This document shows positions 5,551 through 11,019 of a DNA stretch of 20,648 nt, piece by piece (within the stretch, counting starts at the first letter, position 1; every line of letters starts with the position of its first letter). Under the pieces are notes generated by a model. That model saw only the letters and a program-made list of their open reading frames with translations. It did no database searches and was not told the DNA's origin. The stretch is from the IMG/VR virus record IMGVR_UViG_3300005528_000251, positions 1 through 20,648 of that record. One strand, given 5' to 3'. The translations under genes were made by a program, and so were the position numbers. Source of the DNA: a virus.

Positions 5551-5558
5551 AACAGCTC
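5551..5558 (+). promoter_or_regulatory. AACAGCTC motif, copy 3
   Basis: Lies 33 bases before the ATG at 5584 and 10 bases after a terminator U-tract. Reads AACAGCTCATATACTA. Confidence 0.6.
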
Positions 5559-5583
5559 ATATACTATATTTAAACTATTAGCT

Positions 5584-5673
5584 ATGAAGTATTTAGATGG
5601 AGGTTACAAGATGGCAATCATTCTCTGGTTCTTATTAGAGGTATATTGTTTCACAATGGGGATTGGATATTAA
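5584..5673 (+). CDS. 29-residue membrane micro-protein, copy A
   Basis: 29 residues. The sequence contains LDGGYKMAIILWFLLEVYC followed by FTMGIGY, one predicted transmembrane helix. A paralogue of the same length lies at 11399-11488 (LDYGYKLSIILWFLLELYC then FTVGDR). The two share 19 of 29 residues or similar. Codons for shared residues differ at several third positions (for example CTC/TTA for Leu, TTC/TTT for Phe, GGG/GGA for Gly), which shows selection on the peptide and makes it a real gene in spite of its size. It sits alone in an AACAGCTC cassette and its stop lies in the terminator loop. Possible roles are membrane-active early peptide, holin-like or antitoxin-like factor; none is shown. 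Confidence 0.8.
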   Translation: MKYLDGGYKMAIILWFLLEVYCFTMGIGY

Positions 5674-5683
5674 TCCCCATTTT
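5656..5683 (+). terminator. Rho-independent terminator overlapping the 3' end of a gene
   Basis: Perfect 9-base-pair stem ATGGGGATT (5656-5664) with AATCCCCAT (5672-5680), then TTTT. The stop codon of the micro-protein lies at the loop edge. Confidence 0.85.
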
Positions 5684-5689
5684 ATTTAT

Positions 5690-5697
5690 AACAGCTC
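5690..5697 (+). promoter_or_regulatory. AACAGCTC motif, copy 4
   Basis: Reads AACAGCTCTAAACTA, 42 bases before the ATG at 5732. ATATTGTATTATG at the start codon resembles copies 2 and 5. Confidence 0.6.
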
Positions 5698-5731
5698 TAA
5701 ACTATTAGTAAACCTTATAAAATATTGTATT

Positions 5732-5911
5732 ATGAAAATGTTAGCATTTCTATTGTGGTTCTATGTGTATTATTTTGCTATTGCTGGATTTGTATGGCTT
5801 ATTGCACCTCACTATGAGTTTGGTGAAATAACATCCAATAGCGCAACAGTAATCTTTGGAGGCATGTTAAGCCTGCTGTTTACTACATACACTGTACTTG
5901 ATTCTGAGTAG
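5732..5911 (+). CDS. Small membrane protein, two transmembrane helices
   Basis: 59 residues from the ATG at 5732. The frame is open further upstream to 5663, but that part contains the terminator and AACAGCTC motif and reads as nonsense. Two hydrophobic stretches, MLAFLLWFYVYYFAIAGF (about 3-20) and TVIFGGMLSLLFTTYTVL (about 39-56), are separated by a short polar segment (PHYEFGEITSNSA). It should be an inner-membrane protein with a small loop. It forms its own cassette with a terminator directly after the stop. Holin-like topology is compatible but not specific. Confidence 0.75.
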   Translation: MKMLAFLLWFYVYYFAIAGFVWLIAPHYEFGEITSNSATVIFGGMLSLLFTTYTVLDSE

Positions 5912-5940
5912 AAGGGGAAGCTTTAAGCTTCTCTTTCTTT
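5911..5940 (+). terminator. Rho-independent terminator
   Basis: An 11-base-pair stem with two G-T wobbles, arms 5911-5921 and 5927-5937 (core GAAGC TTTAA GCTTC), followed by T-rich sequence. It starts at the last base of the stop codon. Confidence 0.8.
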
Positions 5941-5951
5941 TCATTAGTATA

Positions 5952-5959
5952 AACAGCTC
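5952..5959 (+). promoter_or_regulatory. AACAGCTC motif, copy 5
   Basis: Reads AACAGCTCATAACTAGTA, 41 bases before the ATG at 5993. The start region TTATTGTATTATG matches copy 4. Confidence 0.6.
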
Positions 5960-5992
5960 ATAACTAGTATTAAACCTTAAAATTATTGTATT

Positions 5993-6217
5993 ATGTTTGG
6001 AATTATCAGAACCAAAAACAAAAAAACAAAGCAAGAATTAATTAATGATTTAGAAAAGTTATTAGAACTAAATCGTAACAAAGACAGGGACTATGAGCTC
6101 ATAGTTAACATGCATTTGTTATCCAAAAGATTCTTGTCTGAGTATAGGAGTTCTCTGATCTTAGACAGAGAAATTGCTAAACTCCGTCCTTGTACTAACA
6201 TAGAGGATGAAATCTAA
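5993..6217 (+). CDS. Small charged helical protein, 74 residues
   Basis: 74 residues, highly charged. After a short hydrophobic start (MFGIIR) and a Lys-rich stretch, there is a helix with leucine spacing (ELINDLEKLLELNR) and a second helix (YELIVNMHLLSKRFLSEYRSSLILDREIAKL). This suggests a small helical hairpin or coiled coil that dimerises or binds a partner. Its cassette has AACAGCTC upstream and a terminator starting 8 bases after the stop. No family recognised. Confidence 0.7.
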   Translation: MFGIIRTKNKKTKQELINDLEKLLELNRNKDRDYELIVNMHLLSKRFLSEYRSSLILDREIAKLRPCTNIEDEI

Positions 6218-6224
6218 TTAAGGT

Positions 6225-6250
6225 GGAGGGGCTTAAGCTCCTCTTCCTTT
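6225..6250 (+). terminator. Rho-independent terminator
   Basis: Stem GGAGGGGC (6225-6232) with GCTCCTCT-type arm (6237-6244), TTAA loop, one or two wobbles, then TCCTTTT. The loop and pyrimidine tail resemble the terminator at 5911-5940. Confidence 0.75.
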
Positions 6251-6258
6251 TATAGGTA

Positions 6259-6266
6259 AACAGCTC
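6259..6266 (+). promoter_or_regulatory. AACAGCTC motif, copy 6
   Basis: Reads AACAGCTCATAACTAATATTAAA, sharing 22 of 24 bases with copy 5 over this stretch, and lies 32 bases before the ATG at 6291. Confidence 0.6.
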
Positions 6267-6290
6267 ATAACTAATATTAAATTAAATACT

Positions 6291-6473
6291 ATGGAATCAA
6301 AAGAACTATTTGAATTGGCTAAAAGACTAGACAAAGAGATTGCTTTATTGGAAAAGAATGTTAACAGCTATAAGCAGAGATGTGAGCTGTCTGACTTGAA
6401 GGCTTATAGAGCACATGTTCAAGAAGGTATTGAAAGCTTAGTAAGCCAAGCAGAAAACCAATTGGGGGAGTAA
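6291..6473 (+). CDS. Small coiled-coil protein, 60 residues
   Basis: 60 residues, almost entirely helical: LFELAKRLDKEIALLEKNVNSY, then CELSDLKAYRAHVQEGIESL and a short Gln-rich tail. Heptad-like spacing of Leu and Ile suggests a coiled-coil hairpin. One Cys. It is the last of the very short cassettes before the first untranslated stretch, and the terminator stem begins in its final codons. No family recognised. Confidence 0.7.
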   Translation: MESKELFELAKRLDKEIALLEKNVNSYKQRCELSDLKAYRAHVQEGIESLVSQAENQLGE

Positions 6474-6490
6474 CATCCCCTTTTTCTTTT
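6464..6490 (+). terminator. Rho-independent terminator overlapping the stop codon
   Basis: GGGG(G) at 6464-6468 pairs with (T)CCCC at 6476-6480; the stop lies in the loop; followed by TTTTTCTTTT. Confidence 0.75.
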
Positions 6491-6492
6491 TA

Positions 6493-6669
6493 CTCTATTC
6501 TTGGATTCCTAACATAGGTGAAAGTGTTAATACTCTCTATAGGGATAATACACACTTACAAAATACTAAGTGCTTGTTTATCAGTAGGTTAATCTTTGTA
6601 CCAAGAATATGTCATTCTTGGATTCCTAAGCAGGAGTATTAGCATGCTACGCATGCGGCTTGTGAAATA
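6493..6669 (+). ncRNA. Untranslated, repeat-bearing stretch, possible structured leader
   Basis: No open frame fits here. A 16-base direct repeat, ATTCTTGGATTCCTAA, occurs at 6497-6512 and 6614-6629. The segment CCAAGAAT at 6601-6608 is complementary to the first 8 bases of both copies; with the second copy it makes a perfect 8-base-pair hairpin with a 5-base loop. AAGTGT (about 6521-6526) and ACACTT (about 6553-6558) can also pair. The stretch ends with a 22-base hairpin at 6640-6661 shared with 7172-7193. It could be a short regulatory RNA or an alternative-folding leader of the gene at 6724, lying upstream of motif copy 7. Confidence 0.4.
6640..6661 (+). repeat. Hairpin element followed by GGCTT, copy 1
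   Basis: GCATGC TAC GCATGC stem-loop followed by GGCTT, 8 bases before AACAGCTC copy 7. The second copy is at 7172-7193, with two compensatory base-pair changes in the stem. Confidence 0.65.
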
Positions 6670-6677
6670 AACAGCTC
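6670..6677 (+). promoter_or_regulatory. AACAGCTC motif, copy 7
   Basis: Reads AACAGCTCATAACTAAGG, 54 bases before the ATG at 6724, the longest spacing in the set. Confidence 0.55.
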
Positions 6678-6723
6678 ATAACTAAGGGGGATAACTGATT
6701 GTTTAATTTTAATTTTTCTGATT

Positions 6724-7113
6724 ATGAAAATGAAAAAAGTAGAATTAGCTAATGGAAGATTTAGCTATGAGGCGCGTAAAAGTGCAAAGTTGGTAAGCCC
6801 ACTAAGTGAGCAAACATTTAGCAACAGTAATGGTACTGAGTACAAGCTTGCTACCATTAACGTAGAAGGTAATACTTGTACTGCACAAGTGTATGCAGGT
6901 ACTTACAACCATGCTGATGCAGAGTTTGCTGTAGGTACTAGTTACAGTGCTAAAGCTAGTACTGTATGGGATGCTAAGAACGAGACCATTACGCGTGATG
7001 AAAATGGAGCTCCCATCCTAATGTGGACCCTAAGCCACCTTGCTAGCGGTGCAATTACTACTGCAGCTATGTTTGGCTTCGAGATTGAGGAGGAGGCTGA
7101 GGCTGAGATTTAA
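6724..7113 (+). CDS. Hypothetical beta-rich protein with acidic tail, 129 residues
   Basis: 129 residues. The body is beta-rich and Ala/Thr-rich (YKLATINVEGNTCTAQVYAGTY, FAVGTSYSAKASTVWDAKN), without Cys pairs or a membrane segment. It ends with a strongly acidic tail (EIEEEAEAEI). An OB-fold nucleic-acid binder with an acidic tail would fit this appearance, but no family signature is visible. Codon choice is noticeably less AT-biased than in the neighbours (for example GCGCGT, CTTGCTAGCGGT), which may indicate high expression. It is the largest gene of the cassette array and is closed by a very strong terminator. Confidence 0.8.
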   Translation: MKMKKVELANGRFSYEARKSAKLVSPLSEQTFSNSNGTEYKLATINVEGNTCTAQVYAGTYNHADAEFAVGTSYSAKASTVWDAKNETITRDENGAPILMWTLSHLASGAITTAAMFGFEIEEEAEAEI

Positions 7114-7123
7114 CCTCAATAGA

Positions 7124-7165
7124 CAATACACCCTATACTGATTACAGTGTAGGGTTATTGTTTTT
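7124..7165 (+). terminator. Strong rho-independent terminator
   Basis: CAATA plus ACCCTATACTG (7124-7128, 7130-7140) pair with CAGTGTAGGGT plus TATTG (7145-7160), giving 16 base pairs with one bulge, a tetraloop ATTA, and then TTTTT. Confidence 0.9.
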
Positions 7166-7171
7166 ACTTTT

Positions 7172-7193
7172 AAGCAGACTTCGTCTGCGGCTT
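7172..7193 (+). repeat. Hairpin element followed by GGCTT, copy 2
   Basis: GCAGAC TTC GTCTGC stem-loop followed by GGCTT, 6 bases before AACAGCTC copy 8. Against copy 1 the stem has changed T-A to G-C and G-C to A-T, with pairing kept. Confidence 0.65.
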
Positions 7194-7199
7194 ATAGTT

Positions 7200-7207
7200 A
7201 ACAGCTC
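7200..7207 (+). promoter_or_regulatory. AACAGCTC motif, copy 8, with no gene directly behind it
   Basis: Reads AACAGCTCTAAAC, like copy 4. No start codon with a useful frame follows for about 300 bases, so if this is a promoter its product is mainly RNA. Confidence 0.5.
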
Positions 7208-7500
7208 TAAACAGGGTGGGTATGTAGGGCTTGGTCAATACATGGTCAGCATATACTATTGTATTCTATAGTATTCTATTGAAGGTATACAAACTTCAAT
7301 AAGATTTAGAGAGAGCTAACTAATTGATAATCAACCATCCCTAATCCAAAATAGTCTTGGTCAATAGCATCAATTGTTATACCATCTCAGACTATAATTT
7401 AAGAATATGGCTATTAATACTATATATACTCTCTTATATTACTCTATATAGAAACATAGCCTCATTCACCGCAGAATTGTATTTTCTAACCCTTATAATA
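7208..7500 (+). ncRNA. Untranslated stretch, possible second structured RNA
   Basis: This stretch has no gene on either strand that I can support. The direct repeat CTTGGTCAATA occurs at 7230-7240 and 7356-7366. Candidate helices are GGGTGG (7214-7219) with CCATCC (7335-7340), ATTGAAG (7278-7284) with CTTCAAT (7294-7300), AATTGAT (7322-7328) with ATCAATT (7369-7375), and GGCTAT (7409-7414) with ATAGCC (7456-7461). Some of these exclude one another. No terminator is obvious before the gene at 7512, so it may be a long leader rather than a separate RNA. Confidence 0.35.
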
Positions 7501-7511
7501 AACTTATAGAT

Positions 7512-7685
7512 ATGTTCCATTACATTGTAATTAACTCACTTACTCAAGAGATTGTTTTAGATTCATCTCTTAGAGAGGACTTTACTGGATATTCAACTTC
7601 AGATAAAGCCTATATGCATGGATTATCAGCTAAGATTGAGAATAGATTATCTGATCTTCATGTTATTCATGTAAAGAGCCTGTAA
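7512..7685 (+). CDS. Hypothetical 57-residue protein
   Basis: 57 residues starting MFHYIVINSLTQEIVLDSS, with a beta hairpin look at the N-terminus, then helical (SDKAYMHGLSAKIENRLSDL) and a beta-type end (HVIHVKSL). The start is chosen because it is the first ATG after the element AACCCTTATAATA, which also precedes the next gene at 7737. The terminator stem uses its last codons and the stop lies in the loop, as in the cassettes upstream. No family recognised. Confidence 0.65.
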   Translation: MFHYIVINSLTQEIVLDSSLREDFTGYSTSDKAYMHGLSAKIENRLSDLHVIHVKSL

Positions 7686-7699
7686 ACACGGGCTCTTTT
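7673..7699 (+). terminator. Rho-independent terminator overlapping the stop codon
   Basis: AAAGAGCC (7673-7680) pairs perfectly with GGCTCTTT (7691-7698); the stop codon is in the loop; the tail is short (TTTTG). Confidence 0.75.
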
Positions 7700-7736
7700 G
7701 TACGTTCTTATTAACCCTTATAATATATACTCAATT

Positions 7737-7982
7737 ATGATTAAGCAAAGAATCCTCACCGCATTAGTACTTGCTATAGGTACTTATGCCCTTGTTATTA
7801 CAGCAGTATTAGCAAATCAGTATTATGGTCATGAGCCTATTAATATGGATCCACCATCTATTAAGACAGAATACTTCTTAGAAGTTTCTGAAGATAGTAT
7901 TAGAATTGAATCACTTTATGGTAAGGTGTACACAGGTAAGTACTCCGATTTAGATTCTCTGATTTCAGTAGATAATTTGTAA
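7737..7982 (+). CDS. Small membrane-anchored or secreted protein
   Basis: 81 residues from the ATG at 7737 (MIKQRILTALVLAIGTYALV). The frame opens upstream at 7698, but that would place the start inside the terminator. Residues 6-25 form one hydrophobic segment, a signal anchor or signal peptide, followed by a polar, Ser- and Asp-rich domain of about 50 residues (YFLEVSEDSIRIESLYGKVYTGKYSDLDSLI). The C-terminal domain would face the periplasm. The same upstream element as the previous gene (AACCCTTATAATA) lies about 20 bases before the start. Family unknown. Confidence 0.75.
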   Translation: MIKQRILTALVLAIGTYALVITAVLANQYYGHEPINMDPPSIKTEYFLEVSEDSIRIESLYGKVYTGKYSDLDSLISVDNL

Positions 7983-7989
7983 TACTATT

Positions 7990-8498
7990 TCCGTTATCCT
8001 AAGCATGATACAAAAATGCTTACTCTCATCCAAGCAGGATAACATATTACCAATGGGCTTATGATGCTCAAAATGTTGGATGTATGTTATGCATAGTCAA
8101 GGGTTGCAACCTTGTGAGAGTACTAATCAAACGTAACGTGGAACAACTCATGAAAGCATAATGAGCCATATCTACAGGAGTTAGGCATTTGGAATCTACG
8201 GTATTTATACCTGGGGATTTTATGACTTTATACTGTAGTAGTAATGCACCATTCCTGATTCCCAAGGTCAGGCAGTTGTAGCGCAGATGATAGATGTATG
8301 TATATGACACATACTACCTTGAAGGGTTACAACTGAGTGCAGAGGGGTTATCCTTCTTATTTATTTTAACCAGGCACAATCATGACTCTTAGTGCCAACC
8401 TACCTAGGGAGTTGAGTTACCCGACTTATTATGAGAACTAAAAAGATTGTCCGTTTATAGTGCGGGGCTGTGAAGATCTGGAAGCCAACACTATTTTT
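7990..8498 (+). ncRNA. Candidate large structured RNA of about 500 bases
   Basis: Between two rightward genes lies more than 550 bases with no supportable frame and more G and C than its surroundings. Helices read by eye: 7993-8000/8036-8043 (GTTATCCT/AGGATAAC); 8001-8005/8017-8021; 8022-8033 with 8076-8082 plus 8117-8121; 8098-8102/8110-8114; 8147-8151/8161-8165; 8185-8189/8243-8247; 8196-8204/8230-8238 (9 pairs); 8263-8267/8317-8321; 8273-8280/8328-8335 (CAGTTGTA/TACAACTG); 8296-8301/8309-8314; 8346-8350/8367-8371; 8373-8377/8392-8396. Some cross, implying pseudoknots. It ends in a U-tract hairpin. Size and ornate folding recall phage RNA classes such as ROOL and GOLLD, but I cannot assign it to either. 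Confidence 0.65.
8457..8498 (+). terminator. Terminator hairpin of the candidate RNA
   Basis: ATAGTG (8457-8462) pairs with CACTAT (8489-8494) and GGCT (8466-8469) with AGCC (8483-8486), followed by TTTTTCTT. It separates the RNA from the gene at 8539. Confidence 0.7.
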
Positions 8499-8538
8499 CT
8501 TACTGTAACTTAATTAATAACTTATAAATCAACTCAAA

Positions 8539-9324
8539 ATGAAAATTCATTTACACTCAAGACAAGGTCTTTATGAAGTAGAAGGCTACAATAATAAAAT
8601 TATTACAGTATCTACTAAGCGTTTTACATTCCAAGTACCAGTTGATGATTTTAAATCATTTGGAGGTGGTAATTGGAACTTCAATGTATCTAAAGAAGAG
8701 ATGGATATATTTCTATCTATAGTTCAACCTGAAAAATACAAGAAACAGGTTGAAATGGAAAATGAAATCTTATCTCTTGCTAAAAGAATAGATATGATTG
8801 ATACACCTGTAACTACACCTGTAGTAGAAGAAGATGTAGATGATGATATCTATGATCCTATGGAGCCTACCAAAGAAGAATATGAAAAATGGTGGAGACA
8901 AGAAGCTGATAAGAATACTCAATTGAACAATAAGATCAGATCTATTGCTCATCAAGTATATTCTCAGAATCTTGACTTTAGCAACTTTCAGAATCACAAG
9001 GGTATTAAATTCATCATACAATTAAACCATGATGAAACAGAATATAGATTCTGTTGGGATCCATATGGATTTGTATCTAATGGTCACAGTGATATTAGTA
9101 GCATCTTTAGAGCAGATGATTTTTACACTGTTAATGGTGGTTGGATTAAAATCATTGGTAATGATGTAATCTTATATGCCAAATCAGGTGATTATGGTGT
9201 CTATGATGATGCTATTGCTACTGAATGTGCAAAGAAAGTATTTCCTACAAAGAAAATATATTCATTTGCAGGCAGACAATGGGATGAAGAACTTGAGAGT
9301 AAATTCTTTGAGATCCCATTTTAA
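8539..9324 (+). CDS. Hypothetical 261-residue protein with EIPF tail
   Basis: 261 residues. The N-terminal 75 residues are beta-rich (MKIHLHSRQGLYEVEGYNN, then ITVSTKRFTFQVP). A very acidic linker follows (EEDVDDDIYDPMEPTKEEYEKWW, about 93-115), then a C-terminal domain with many aromatics (about 150-255). The last residues are SKFFEIPF, similar to the SSB-type C-terminal peptide (acidic residues, then I/L-P-F) that docks replication and repair proteins; the gene at 11831 ends the same way. It is transcribed from AT-rich sequence downstream of the RNA terminator. No known family recognised. Confidence 0.8.
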   Translation: MKIHLHSRQGLYEVEGYNNKIITVSTKRFTFQVPVDDFKSFGGGNWNFNVSKEEMDIFLSIVQPEKYKKQVEMENEILSLAKRIDMIDTPVTTPVVEEDVDDDIYDPMEPTKEEYEKWWRQEADKNTQLNNKIRSIAHQVYSQNLDFSNFQNHKGIKFIIQLNHDETEYRFCWDPYGFVSNGHSDISSIFRADDFYTVNGGWIKIIGNDVILYAKSGDYGVYDDAIATECAKKVFPTKKIYSFAGRQWDEELESKFFEIPF

Positions 9325-9410
9325 CTCTATGTCCTGAGCATGACAATAAACTGCTCACTTAACTTATAGAAACTTAATTAATTATTTATTCATCTCTAAA
9401 ACTAGAACTT

Positions 9411-10322
9411 ATGAGAAACTTAGCGAGCAAAGGTTTGAGCATGTCTCAAGCACAATCTATTTCTAACCTATGCAACCAGAATGCACAGGAGATTCAAAGA
9501 GAGTTAGACTCTTACAACAACTGTAGTAAGTCCATTACTGTTAATGGACAAGTTTATGACCTACAGGAAGGTACTCCTATACCAGGAGATATCCTTGATA
9601 AACTTAAAATCAAGGGTGATTTACATGCCTGTCAGGCATTTCTTATGGAAGCTATCAAGTCTAAAGAGACTGAGATAGAAAGATTAAGAAATACTCAGCC
9701 TGATTTGTCTCATCTGGTTCAACCAGTAAGACCTGTACCAGAAGATTATGATATTCTTCATGATGTATCAGAGTCTTGGGGTTGGTCACAACTATCAGAC
9801 AGTGAGTATTCTGAATACTTACAAGTTGAGGCTATGGCAGCTCATTTGGGTCAGTTCATTCATAAGAATGGTAAACTATCTCAATTGAGAAAAGAACTAC
9901 CTAATACTCCAGGTATTGAGTGGTTTGAAGTGGAAGATGGTAAAAAGACTCCTGTCAAAGTTACCAAACACCATGTTTCTGCTGCTTTAATGGGTATCCA
10001 TGAGGATATTGCTGAAGAGCATAGGAAGTATGAGCAAAGAGTTAATTATTACAAAGCAAAGGTTAAGAACCTTGTTAGTGATGAGAATGCTCGCATCCAG
10101 AAAGTTAATGCTGATAAAGCAGCTGAGTTCTTGAAACTTGAAAGAGAGTTGCTAGAAGGCTACAAGACTGCTATGGATGCATATAATGGTGAGGTGCTCA
10201 GGCTTACTATGGAGTTTAATAGCAATAAGGAATTGCTCATTAAAAATGCTGCAGCATTGAGAATCAATGTTGATCCTAGGTTCCAACATGTAATAGATTT
10301 ATTTATTACTCCTGAACAATAG
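9411..10322 (+). CDS. Hypothetical 303-residue coiled-coil protein
   Basis: 303 residues. Helical N-terminus (SMSQAQSISNLCNQNAQEIQREL), a small beta part with SITVNGQVYDLQEGTPIPGDIL, a helix with KSKETEIERLR, a middle domain rich in Trp, Tyr and acid, then a long coiled coil (about 190-275, EEHRKYEQRVNYYKAKVKNL, later KLERELLEGYKTAMDAYN) and a short C-terminal domain. No signal peptide or membrane segment. The architecture suggests a scaffold or DNA-metabolism partner, but I do not recognise it. A terminator begins about 10 bases after the stop, so it is the last gene of its unit. Confidence 0.8.
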   Translation: MRNLASKGLSMSQAQSISNLCNQNAQEIQRELDSYNNCSKSITVNGQVYDLQEGTPIPGDILDKLKIKGDLHACQAFLMEAIKSKETEIERLRNTQPDLSHLVQPVRPVPEDYDILHDVSESWGWSQLSDSEYSEYLQVEAMAAHLGQFIHKNGKLSQLRKELPNTPGIEWFEVEDGKKTPVKVTKHHVSAALMGIHEDIAEEHRKYEQRVNYYKAKVKNLVSDENARIQKVNADKAAEFLKLERELLEGYKTAMDAYNGEVLRLTMEFNSNKELLIKNAAALRINVDPRFQHVIDLFITPEQ

Positions 10323-10330
10323 GATAATCA

Positions 10331-10374
10331 TTAGGTAAGTAGGGGATAGGCACAAGCTGATTCCCCTGCTTTTT
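10331..10374 (+). terminator. Rho-independent terminator with TTAGGTAAG
   Basis: A 10-base-pair stem, AAGTAGGGGA (10337-10346) with TCCCCTGCTT (10362-10371), followed by TTTT. TTAGGTAAG (10331-10339) overlaps the start of the stem. The same nonamer precedes two terminators on the other strand. Confidence 0.85.
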
Positions 10375-10661
10375 ATGCTTGATAACAGAAGTTTTCTTTA
10401 ATCAGGGTTAAGTCCCTTATTTAAAAATGTTATAAGAAATATTAACTAAAACCGCTTCTCTTCAAACTTTATAAAACTGAGATAGAACTCATCATCAGAC
10501 AGGTTACTCCAAAGTAAGATAACTGGCTGGTACTTGAGACTTAGTATTTGTATTTGCCTTTGAATGAAGAGAAGGTCTTTGACTTAGTATTTGTATTTAA
10601 CATTAACTATATACTTCTGTTATCAAGTAACTAATTATTAAGAACTTAAATTAAAAACAAT
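10375..10661 (+). promoter_or_regulatory. Untranslated region with long-range helix and 18-base repeats
   Basis: No gene fits in this stretch. CTTCTCTTCA (10455-10464) and TGAAGAGAAG (10565-10574) are perfectly complementary over 10 bases, enclosing about 100 bases that include TTACT CCAA AGTAA. The sequence GACTTAGTATTTGTATTT occurs twice, at 10538-10555 and 10581-10598; a similar TTATTTGTATTT lies before the gene at 12410. The repeats look promoter-like, and the helix may be part of a leader or small RNA. The region precedes a run of small genes starting at 10662. Confidence 0.4.
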
Positions 10662-10829
10662 ATGAAACAACTAGCAGTATTTTTAACTTTGATTTGCACC
10701 ATCATCATGGGTGGTGCTTTAGTAAGCATGTTCACTTATGCTTCTTGGATTAACATTAGTACTCTGATATTTGTACTCTCCGCAATACTTGGATGTGCAG
10801 GATTATTAGTGGTCAATGGAGAAAAATAA
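10662..10829 (+). CDS. Small membrane protein, 55 residues
   Basis: 55 residues starting MKQLAVFLTLICTIIMGGAL. Two hydrophobic stretches (about 4-24 and 33-52) are joined by a short polar link (YASWINIS). It is first in a group of five overlapping small genes. Its end overlaps the start of the next gene by 14 bases in a different frame, which suggests translational coupling. No family recognised. Confidence 0.7.
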   Translation: MKQLAVFLTLICTIIMGGALVSMFTYASWINISTLIFVLSAILGCAGLLVVNGEK

Positions 10830-11019
10830 AACATATCAAGCTTTCCAAAACTATTTTGAGCTAACTCACTATGGTATATTGATAGATGATAGTTATGCTA
10901 AAAAAAGATTTGTATCATCTTATCTAGCAGTAACAGCTATAGAAGCTTATATACAAGCATTAAATGAATTGGAAAGTGGTCAAGAAATAGTGTCTATAAA
11001 TCCTAAACCTCATGACTAA
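10816..11019 (+). CDS. Hypothetical 67-residue protein
   Basis: 67 residues, helical and soluble (KTYQAFQNYFELTHYGILI, then FVSSYLAVTAIEAYIQALNELE). It overlaps the membrane gene before it by 14 bases and the next gene by one base (TAATG), so it is likely translated by coupling. No family recognised. Confidence 0.65.
   Translation: MEKNKTYQAFQNYFELTHYGILIDDSYAKKRFVSSYLAVTAIEAYIQALNELESGQEIVSINPKPHD

Noticed and set aside
5663-5731. Upstream start for the membrane protein at 5732
   Set aside because: It would run through the terminator and the AACAGCTC motif; the sequence up to residue 23 has no protein character.
8068-8310. Leftward frame of 80 residues in the large gap
   Set aside because: Codon use and composition do not look like a protein, it is antisense to the dominant direction, and the stretch is better explained as a structured RNA.
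8770-9021. Leftward frame of 83 residues inside the gene at 8539
   Set aside because: Pure antisense of a well-formed coding region, with runs of Phe and Ile from AT-rich codons.
9335-9357. TGAGCA/TGCTCA hairpin after the gene at 8539, with AACTGCTC resembling AACAGCTC
   Set aside because: Only 6 pairs and no T-run, so weak as a terminator; one base differs from the motif and the flanks do not match, so not counted as a ninth copy.
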